Origin: an uncultured Selenomonadaceae bacterium
Lineage (GTDB): Bacteria > Bacillota > Negativicutes > Selenomonadales > Selenomonadaceae
Reading direction: 5' to 3'
Length of the DNA stretch: 5,401 nt
Assembly: GCA_902782705.1 (NCBI GenBank)
Contig: CACZOL010000124.1
Coordinates: 1-5,401 of the forward strand
Below the pieces are notes generated by a model. It was given only the letters and a program-made list of their open reading frames with translations. It had not been told where the DNA came from and did not search any database. A program made the translations under genes and the position numbers. Each line of letters starts with the position of its first letter. The stretch's first letter is position 1. This document shows positions 1-5,401 of the stretch, one piece after another.

Positions 1-1242
1 GAGGCGCTTTCCGGCGTCATGCAGACGGTGAAGAAACAGGGCGGCGCGCTGCATCTTTTCGGGCTCGTTTCGCCCGGCGGCGTTCACAGCCATACCGATC
101 ACCTTTACGCCCTGATCGAGATGGCGAAGCGTGAAGGGCTTTCTAGAGTCTGGATTCACGCGTTCCTCGACGGGCGTGATGTCGCGCCGAAGAGCGCGGA
201 CGGATACTTGGCGGATTTGGAGAGAAAGCTTGCGGAGATCGGCGTCGGAAAAATAGCGACGATCTCGGGCCGTTTCTATGCGATGGACCGCGACAAGAGA
301 TGGGAACGCGTGACAAAGGCCTACGAAGCCATCGCCCATGCCGACGGCGTGAAGGAAAAAGACGCGGCTGCGGCGATTGCCGCCTCTTACGCGCAGGACG
401 TCACGGACGAATTCGTGATTCCGGCGGTGTTGGACGGATACGATGGCATGAAAAAAGAGGACGGCGTGATTTTCTTCAATTTCCGGCCCGATCGGGCGCG
501 GGAAATGACGCACGCCTTTACCGACGAATCTTTCGACGCATTCAAGCGCGACGAGACGCTTCGCCCGGCATACGTTACGATGACGCAATACGAGGCGGGG
601 CTGAATGTCAAAATCGCTTATCCGCCGGAAGCTTTGACAAAGACGTTGGGCGAAGTGATCGAAGATGCGGGGCTTACGCAGCTTCGTATCGCTGAGACGG
701 AGAAATACGCGCATGTCACGTTCTTCTTTAACGGCGGCCTTGAAAAGCCTTACGACCATGAGGATCGGATTCTCGTTCCGTCGCCGAAAGTCGCGACCTA
801 CGATCTCCAGCCGGAGATGAGCGCGATCGAAGTCACGGACAAAGTCGTAGAGGCCATCGGCTCCGGCAAATACGACTTCATCATCCTGAATTTTGCCAAC
901 GGCGACATGGTCGGCCACACGGGCGTGATGGAGGCGGCGGTCAAAGCGGTCGAGACGGTGGATGCCTGCGTCGGACGTGTTGTCGAGGCGATCAAAAAAG
1001 CGGACGGCGTCCTTTGCATTACCGCCGATCACGGCAACTGCGAGCAGATGCTGGACAAAGAAACGGGCGCGCCCTTTACGCAGCACACGACGAATCCCGT
1101 GCCGTTCATCCTCGTGAATGCGCGTCGTCTGCACAGGCTCCGTAAAGGAAAGCTCTGCGACATCGCGCCGACGCTTTTGCAGCTTGCGGGACTTGACGCG
1201 CCGAAGGAAATGACCGGTACATCGTTGATTGATGGAGATTAA
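1..1242 (+). CDS. gpmI: 2,3-bisphosphoglycerate-independent phosphoglycerate mutase, 5'-truncated by the window edge
   Basis: This cytoplasmic enzyme interconverts 3- and 2-phosphoglycerate in lower glycolysis and gluconeogenesis, using two metal ions (usually Mn2+) and a phosphoserine intermediate. The reading frame is open from base 1; the ATG at 19 is internal, since the codons before it are in frame and the family is about 510 residues long. The 413 residues present begin near family residue 95, so the N-terminal metal site and the catalytic serine (Ser62 in the Geobacillus enzyme) lie upstream. Visible, in fragment numbering: GGVHSH with His29 (family H123), DGRD with Arg59/Asp60 (R153/D154), SGRFYAMDRD with Arg85+6 and Arg91+6 (R185/R191), FRPDRAR with Arg162/Arg165, the ETEKYAH lysine 235 (K336), GDMVGH with Asp302/His306 (D403/H407), ADHGN with Asp343/His344 (D444/H445), and His362 (H462). 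The transferase domain runs to about residue 211, then the alkaline-phosphatase-like domain to the end. No active-site residue is missing from the visible part. It ends in TAA 15 bases before the next gene, with which it is probably co-transcribed. Confidence 0.97.
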   Translation, partial: EALSGVMQTVKKQGGALHLFGLVSPGGVHSHTDHLYALIEMAKREGLSRVWIHAFLDGRDVAPKSADGYLADLERKLAEIGVGKIATISGRFYAMDRDKRWERVTKAYEAIAHADGVKEKDAAAAIAASYAQDVTDEFVIPAVLDGYDGMKKEDGVIFFNFRPDRAREMTHAFTDESFDAFKRDETLRPAYVTMTQYEAGLNVKIAYPPEALTKTLGEVIEDAGLTQLRIAETEKYAHVTFFFNGGLEKPYDHEDRILVPSPKVATYDLQPEMSAIEVTDKVVEAIGSGKYDFIILNFANGDMVGHTGVMEAAVKAVETVDACVGRVVEAIKKADGVLCITADHGNCEQMLDKETGAPFTQHTTNPVPFILVNARRLHRLRKGKLCDIAPTLLQLAGLDAPKEMTGTSLIDGD

Positions 1243-1243
1243 A

Positions 1244-1249
1244 AGGAGG
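1244..1249 (+). promoter_or_regulatory. Shine-Dalgarno site of the secreted-protein gene
   Basis: AGGAGG lies two bases after the gpmI stop codon and eight bases before the ATG at 1258. It is a full match to the anti-Shine-Dalgarno sequence of 16S rRNA and fixes the start of the downstream gene. Its position directly after the gpmI stop suggests that ribosomes finishing gpmI could hand over efficiently to the next gene. Confidence 0.85.
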
Positions 1250-1257
1250 TCTATCGA

Positions 1258-1887
1258 ATGAAACAATGGCAAAAGCTTCTTATCGTTCCGCTGACCGCGG
1301 GGGCGGCGTTCTTTGGCGCGCAGGCGCAGACGGCGGAGGCGAGCTCCTTCGCGCTGATCAAATATCAGGCGAATCTGACCGCGCAGATCAGCAAGACGGA
1401 GGCATGGAAGGAGTCCTTCACTACGCCGGACGGGATAATAACCGTGCAGATTCGAAGCTTGCTTGCGGCTGACGACAAAGGGCGTTACCATGTAATCATG
1501 ACGCGGGATAAAGACCGCGTATATGAAGAATATCTGCCGGAAGTGACTTACGGCTATTGGTTCAGGGCCGTGCGCGACGAGGAAAACGACAAGACTTTTT
1601 TTGTCATCGCCAGCCGTGAGCAGGCAAAACTTTATGGCTATGACGCCGCAGCAGGGAAAATGCAAGTTTATGTAGACAGCAGGAATTTTCATTCCGGCGT
1701 TCCCCGCGGCGAGGCGAATATTACGCCGCTGGAGGGCGGATCGCTGGTGCTTTCCTTCGAGAATTTCGGAAACGTCGATCCCCAGTCGCACCGATACGAT
1801 CTCGAATGGGATGCGGAGGCGAATTGGATCACCTACACCGATTTGGGAACGGGATATCGTCCGGTATTACGGGAAATGCAATACTGA
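1258..1887 (+). CDS. Uncharacterised exported protein, 209 residues, downstream of gpmI
   Basis: I do not recognise this protein. It starts with a typical Sec signal peptide: a basic start (MKQWQK), a hydrophobic core at about residues 7-20, then two possible signal peptidase I sites, AQA after residue 23 and AEA after residue 28. The mature part, about 180 residues, has no second membrane segment, no cysteine and hence no lipobox. It is rich in charged and aromatic residues with alternating patterns that suggest beta strands (for example around ITVQIRSLL, YHVIMT, KTFFVIAS, KMQVYVDS, GSLVLSFENF). I see no catalytic motif or LPXTG-type anchor. It ends with tandem stops TGA TAG. Expression is probably as part of the gpmI transcript, given the 15-base gap, the strong ribosome site and a terminator just after it. 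The likely location is the cell envelope, periplasm or medium. That it is a real gene is well supported by start signal, signal peptide and terminator; the function is unknown. Confidence 0.88.
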   Translation: MKQWQKLLIVPLTAGAAFFGAQAQTAEASSFALIKYQANLTAQISKTEAWKESFTTPDGIITVQIRSLLAADDKGRYHVIMTRDKDRVYEEYLPEVTYGYWFRAVRDEENDKTFFVIASREQAKLYGYDAAAGKMQVYVDSRNFHSGVPRGEANITPLEGGSLVLSFENFGNVDPQSHRYDLEWDAEANWITYTDLGTGYRPVLREMQY

Positions 1888-1894
1888 TAGGTTC

Positions 1895-1928
1895 AAAAAG
1901 GAGCGGACAGGGCGTCCGCTCCTTTTTT
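1895..1928 (+). terminator. Intrinsic terminator after the exported-protein gene
   Basis: A perfect 14-base-pair hairpin has arms AAAAAGGAGCGGAC (1895-1908) and GTCCGCTCCTTTTT (1914-1927) around a five-base loop (AGGGC). The nine inner pairs are GC-rich and the T run 1923-1928 supplies the U tract, followed by a second T run at 1935-1941. It starts seven bases after the stop codon of the exported-protein gene, so it ends the gpmI transcription unit. Because the left arm begins with five A's, the structure would also work as a terminator for transcription from the other side, although no minus-strand gene is seen here. Confidence 0.93.
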
Positions 1929-1934
1929 CTGTGC

Positions 1935-1963
1935 TTTTTTTCTCCGTCGTACTCTGCTATAAT
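1935..1963 (+). promoter_or_regulatory. Probable housekeeping sigma factor promoter of dnaE (extended -10)
   Basis: TATAAT at 1958-1963 is a perfect -10 box and is preceded by TGC (1955-1957), giving an extended -10 element. With the preferred 17-base spacer the -35 position falls on TTTTTT (1935-1940), a poor match to TTGACA that an extended -10 can compensate for. Transcription would start near 1969-1972, giving a leader of only about 35 bases before the dnaE start codon. The location just after a terminator and just before dnaE fits a dedicated promoter. I see no operator or riboswitch in the short leader. Confidence 0.8.
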
Positions 1964-1992
1964 ATGAGAATACGAGTCATTGCGCGAATGAA

Positions 1993-1998
1993 GGGAGG
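1993..1998 (+). promoter_or_regulatory. Shine-Dalgarno site that sets the dnaE start
   Basis: GGGAGG, within AAGGGAGG, lies seven bases before the ATG at 2006. It decides between three in-frame ATGs: the one at 1964 overlaps the -10 region and would precede the predicted transcript start, and the one at 1988 has no purine-rich site ahead of it. Only the ATG at 2006 has a proper ribosome site, and it gives the N-terminus MAKDFVHLHVHTEYS expected for DnaE. Confidence 0.88.
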
Positions 1999-2005
1999 CG
2001 ACGGC

Positions 2006-5000
2006 ATGGCGAAGGATTTCGTGCATCTGCACGTGCATACGGAATACAGCCTTTTGGACGGTGCAAGCCGCGTTTCTGAGCTGATCGATGAAGTGAAACG
2101 GCTCGGCATGAGCGCCGTCGCCATCACCGACCACGGGCAGATGTACGGCGTGATGGAGTTTTACAAAGCGGCGAAAAAAGCCGGAATTAAGCCCATCATC
2201 GGCTGCGAGGTCTATCTTGCGCCCGCGTCGCGAAAAGATATGTTCGAGGTCGGCGGCGTTCGCTACTATCATTTGATTTTGCTTGCGGAAAACGAGACGG
2301 GGTATCGGAATCTTGTGCAGCTCGTTTCCCTTGCGAACATCGAAGGAACGTATTATAAGCCGCGCGTGGACAAGGAACTTCTGCGCCGTTATCACGAGGG
2401 CATTATTTGCCTTTCCGCCTGCATCGCTGGCGAGATTCCGCGCGCGCTGATCCAGGACCAGCCGGACAAGGCGGATGAACTCGTTGCCGATTATATCGAC
2501 ATTTTCGGCAAGGACAATTTTTTCATCGAGCTGCAAAAACATGGGATCCCCGAGGAAGAAAAAGCGTCGGAGGGTCTGATACGCCTAGCGAAAAAATACG
2601 GCGTCGGGCTGGTCGTGACGAACGACTCCCATTATACGCACAAGGAAGACGCGGCGTTCCACGATGTATTGCTCTGCATTCAGACAGGAAAGACGCTGGA
2701 CAGTCCGGACCGCATGAAATTCTCCAACGACGAGTTTTATATGAAGGCGCCGAAAGAGATGGAGGCGCTTTTTCCGGAATATCCGGAAGCGGTGGAGAAC
2801 ACCCTCCGCATCGCGGAGCGGTGCAACGTGGAATTTACCTTTGGCGAGCATATCCTGCCGCGGTTCCCGTTGCCGGAAGGCATGACGGACGAAGCATATC
2901 TTCGGCGGCTCTGTGAGGAAAAAATCGGCAATCGTTACACCCCCGTAACGAACGAAGCCCGCGAGCGCATGGAGTACGAGCTCGGCGTCATACATCAGAT
3001 GGGGTTCGACAGCTACTTTTTGATCGTTTGGGATTTCATCAATTACGCGCGCGAGCATCAAATCGCGGTCGGGCCGGGACGCGGCTCGGCGGCGGGCAGT
3101 ATCGTTGCATATATTCTCGGCATCACGGACATCGACCCGCTGAAATACGCGCTGCTGTTTGAGCGCTTCCTGAATCCCGAGCGCGTGACGATGCCCGATA
3201 TTGACGTGGACTTTTGTTATATTCGCCGAAAAGAAGTCATCGACTATGTAAAGCGGCGGTACGGCGACGACCATGTGGCGCAGATCATCACGTTCGGCAC
3301 GATGGCGGCGCGCGGCTCGGTGCGCGACGTCGGACGCGTGCTCGGTATGTCTTACGCTGAAGTGGATAAAGCGGCGAAACTGATTCCGACAGAGCTCGGC
3401 ATTACGCTGGACAAAGCGCTCAAAACTTCGACGGATTTCCGGAGCCTCTACGAGGCCGATTCCGGCGTGCGGCGCATGATTGATTTCGCGCGGAAAATCG
3501 AGGGGCTGCCGCGTCAGTCATCCACTCATGCGGCGGGCGTCGTGATCGCGCGTGAGCCGCTCACGACGTATATGCCGGTGCAAATGTCCGAGGGCACGCT
3601 GGTTACGGCTTATGACAAAGACCTTGTCGAGGAACTCGGCCTTTTGAAAATGGATTTCCTCGGACTCAGGACACTGACCGTCATCGGCGATACCATACAA
3701 AATATCGAGAATACACGCGGAAAAAGGATCGACGTTCACGATATTCCCTTCGTCGATGAAAAGACGGCCCGAATGCTTTGCGACGGTAAGACGGGCGCCG
3801 TGTTCCAGATGGAATCGGCGGGGATGACGCAGCTCGTCAAGGATCTCGCGCCGGAAGGCTTCGAGGATTTGATTCCGACCGTGGCGCTGTATCGGCCCGG
3901 CCCTTTGGGCAGCGGCATGGTGCAGGATTTCATCGACGGGCGCAAGGGGAAAAAGAAGGTAACGTATCTCCACCCGTTGCTGGAGCCGATTCTGAAAGAG
4001 ACGTTCGGCGTGGTGCTTTATCAAGAGCAGGTCATGCAGATCGTGCAGGTGCTCGCGGGATTTTCTCTCGGCGAGGCGGATATCTTGCGCCGTGCGATGG
4101 GACATAAACAGCCGGAACTCCTGATGCAGAAACGAGAAGCGTTCCTTGCCGGAACGCGGAAAACCGGAATCGACGATGATCTCGCGGGCAAGATTTTCGA
4201 GCTGTTGACGCATTTCGCGAATTACGGCTTCAATAAATCGCACAGCGCGGCTTATGCGCTTGTCGCGTGGCAGACCGCCTACCTCAAAGCGCATTATCCG
4301 GCGGAGTTTATGGCGGCCATGCTTACAAGCGTCATGGACGCGAACGAAAAAGTTGCAACATATATCGAGCTGGCGCGTCGTATGGGCATTTCGATTCTGC
4401 CGCCGGATATCAATGCGAGCTCGGCGGCTTTCAGTGTGGACGGCGAGGCCATCCGCTTCGGGCTTGCCGCGATTCGCAACGTCGGCGAGCAGGCAATCAA
4501 AGTCATCGAAGAGATCCGGGAAAGCGGCGGACCGTTTTTGTCCTTGTTTGATTTTTGCCGCCGTGTCAATACGACGCAGATCAATAAGCGCGTAGTGGAG
4601 AGCCTGATCAAGTGCGGCGCTTTCGATTCGCTCGGCGCCCGACGCTCGCAGCTCCTTGCCGTGGCGTCGCAGACGCTGGAGGCGGCCGCTCGCGCGCAAA
4701 AAGACGCCGCGAGCGGGCAGATCGGGCTTTTCGACGAAGAAGAGGAAGGCGCGACGGATCTTCCGCTGCCGGATATTCCCGAAGTGGAGCTTTCTCAGTT
4801 GTTGACTTGGGAAAAGGAAATCACAGGCTTCTATATTACGGGACACCCGCTGGATATTTATCGGGAACTGATGGAAAAACTCGCGCCGCTGGAGCAGATT
4901 TTGGACGGTGGGGCGAAGGACAAGCAGCTTGTGCGTGTGGCGGGCCTTGTGGCAAAAGTGAAGCGGATAGCGACGAAAAAAGGCGATACGATGGCGTTTG

Positions 5001-5401
5001 TCACGTTGGAAGACTACACGCGGGATATAGAAACCATCGTTTTCTCCAGGTTGTTTTACGAAGCGACGGAGCTTTTTACGGAGGATCGTCCCGTGGTGGT
5101 GCAGGGGCGTGTAGACGTAACGGAGAAAGGCGTAAAATTGCTCGCCGATAAAGTCTGGCCGATGGAAGACTACAAGACCGAATATTTCATATTGACGACG
5201 AGCGCGCAGGCAACGCCGGAAGCCTATGCGCGGCTTCAAAAAGTTGCGAGCACCCATAGCGGGGAGCATGCGGTGTATATTTATCTTACGGATCGCCGGA
5301 AAAATATGCCTCTGGGGCGGGAATACTGGATGGACGGTTCGCCGGAGGCAACGGCGGCAGTCGAGGAGATTTTCGGCGCGGGCGCGGTGCGTGAAAGATA
5401 A
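2006..5401 (+). CDS. dnaE: DNA polymerase III alpha subunit DnaE, complete, 1131 residues
   Basis: This C-family replicative DNA polymerase acts at the fork with the beta sliding clamp and clamp loader. The PHP domain comes first (about 1-210), with HLHVHT (His9, His11), Asp18, TDHG (His43), GCE (Glu68), His89, SAC (Cys139) and NDSH (Asp207, His209). The polymerase core follows: GPGRGSAAGS (356-365), PDIDVDF with catalytic Asp400 and Asp402, RQSSTHAAG (503-511), KMDFLGLRT with the third aspartate Asp550, YRPGP (629-633), YQEQVM (672-677) and FNKSHS (742-747). A helix-hairpin-helix region with GLAAIRNVG (819-827) precedes the clamp-binding pentapeptide QIGLF (905-909) in an acidic linker, an OB fold (about 975-1052) and a C-terminal domain of about 80 residues. 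Length and order fit DnaE rather than PolC: there is no inserted DnaQ-like exonuclease, and no intein. It is set apart from the upstream unit by a terminator and has its own promoter. TAA occupies the last three bases of the window. Many Bacillota also carry PolC, which cannot be judged from here. Confidence 0.98.
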   Translation: MAKDFVHLHVHTEYSLLDGASRVSELIDEVKRLGMSAVAITDHGQMYGVMEFYKAAKKAGIKPIIGCEVYLAPASRKDMFEVGGVRYYHLILLAENETGYRNLVQLVSLANIEGTYYKPRVDKELLRRYHEGIICLSACIAGEIPRALIQDQPDKADELVADYIDIFGKDNFFIELQKHGIPEEEKASEGLIRLAKKYGVGLVVTNDSHYTHKEDAAFHDVLLCIQTGKTLDSPDRMKFSNDEFYMKAPKEMEALFPEYPEAVENTLRIAERCNVEFTFGEHILPRFPLPEGMTDEAYLRRLCEEKIGNRYTPVTNEARERMEYELGVIHQMGFDSYFLIVWDFINYAREHQIAVGPGRGSAAGSIVAYILGITDIDPLKYALLFERFLNPERVTMPDIDVDFCYIRRKEVIDYVKRRYGDDHVAQIITFGTMAARGSVRDVGRVLGMSYAEVDKAAKLIPTELGITLDKALKTSTDFRSLYEADSGVRRMIDFARKIEGLPRQSSTHAAGVVIAREPLTTYMPVQMSEGTLVTAYDKDLVEELGLLKMDFLGLRTLTVIGDTIQNIENTRGKRIDVHDIPFVDEKTARMLCDGKTGAVFQMESAGMTQLVKDLAPEGFEDLIPTVALYRPGPLGSGMVQDFIDGRKGKKKVTYLHPLLEPILKETFGVVLYQEQVMQIVQVLAGFSLGEADILRRAMGHKQPELLMQKREAFLAGTRKTGIDDDLAGKIFELLTHFANYGFNKSHSAAYALVAWQTAYLKAHYPAEFMAAMLTSVMDANEKVATYIELARRMGISILPPDINASSAAFSVDGEAIRFGLAAIRNVGEQAIKVIEEIRESGGPFLSLFDFCRRVNTTQINKRVVESLIKCGAFDSLGARRSQLLAVASQTLEAAARAQKDAASGQIGLFDEEEEGATDLPLPDIPEVELSQLLTWEKEITGFYITGHPLDIYRELMEKLAPLEQILDGGAKDKQLVRVAGLVAKVKRIATKKGDTMAFVTLEDYTRDIETIVFSRLFYEATELFTEDRPVVVQGRVDVTEKGVKLLADKVWPMEDYKTEYFILTTSAQATPEAYARLQKVASTHSGEHAVYIYLTDRRKNMPLGREYWMDGSPEATAAVEEIFGAGAVRER

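Noticed and set aside
300..695. A 131-codon + strand frame inside gpmI
   Set aside because: It is an Arg-rich alternate frame across well-conserved gpmI motifs, with no support as a gene.
1596..1602. A run of seven T's in the exported-protein gene as a possible slippage or phase-variation tract
   Set aside because: The run is short, the frame is intact on both sides and it encodes a plausible Phe-Phe; nothing suggests regulated slippage.
1811..2005. Possible translational coupling or a fusion of the dnaE frame with the end of the exported-protein gene
   Set aside because: The frame is open by chance; the stretch contains the terminator hairpin and the promoter, and its translation has no family resemblance.
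1964..2005. A short leader peptide or riboswitch ahead of dnaE
   Set aside because: The predicted leader is only about 35 bases, too short for a known riboswitch. Its ATGs are in frame with dnaE and have no separate stop, so there is no leader peptide.
1829..3274. Two further long minus-strand frames (1829-2542 and 2585-3274)
   Set aside because: Both have shadow-like composition opposite dnaE. The first also reads through the terminator hairpin, the dnaE promoter and the end of the exported-protein gene.
4612..5151. A 179-codon + strand frame inside dnaE
   Set aside because: It is an alternate frame of the dnaE 3' region with Arg/Gly/Ala-rich low-complexity translation; the dnaE frame shows the clamp motif and OB fold over the same bases.
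3518..5269. A 583-codon open frame on the minus strand, antisense to dnaE
   Set aside because: It lies wholly opposite a clear dnaE coding region, its translation is very rich in Arg, His and Phe as expected from the complement of GC-biased codons, and I recognise no domain or independent start signal. It is a shadow frame.

Overview
This window looks like ordinary housekeeping chromosome from a fairly GC-rich member of the Bacillota. That reading rests on strong AGGAGG-type ribosome binding sites, a GC-leaning third codon position, and protein sequences that to my eye resemble those of Negativicutes (Selenomonas-like bacteria). The lineage is an impression that I could not test by a search. 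There is no mobile element, CRISPR array, tRNA, rRNA or riboswitch that I can support.

Layout, all on the + strand: (1) positions 1-1242 hold the 3' four fifths of gpmI, the cofactor-independent phosphoglycerate mutase of lower glycolysis; its start lies before the window. (2) Fifteen bases later, behind a near-perfect Shine-Dalgarno, comes a 209-residue protein with a signal peptide (1258-1887) that I do not recognise. (3) A strong intrinsic terminator (1895-1928) closes this unit. (4) A compact promoter with a perfect extended -10 (TGC-TATAAT) follows at once. (5) It drives dnaE (2006-5401), a complete 1131-residue DNA polymerase III alpha subunit whose stop codon is the last base triplet of the window.

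The first two genes look like one transcription unit (gpmI plus a secreted protein), while dnaE is a separate unit with its own promoter. The DnaE protein has all three polymerase aspartates, a full set of PHP-domain metal ligands, a beta-clamp binding pentapeptide and an OB fold, so it looks fully functional and possibly self-proofreading. The points most worth a second look are the uncharacterised exported protein tied to a glycolysis gene, the intact PHP site, and the glycolysis/replication gene adjacency. I did not find a convincing previously undescribed system here.
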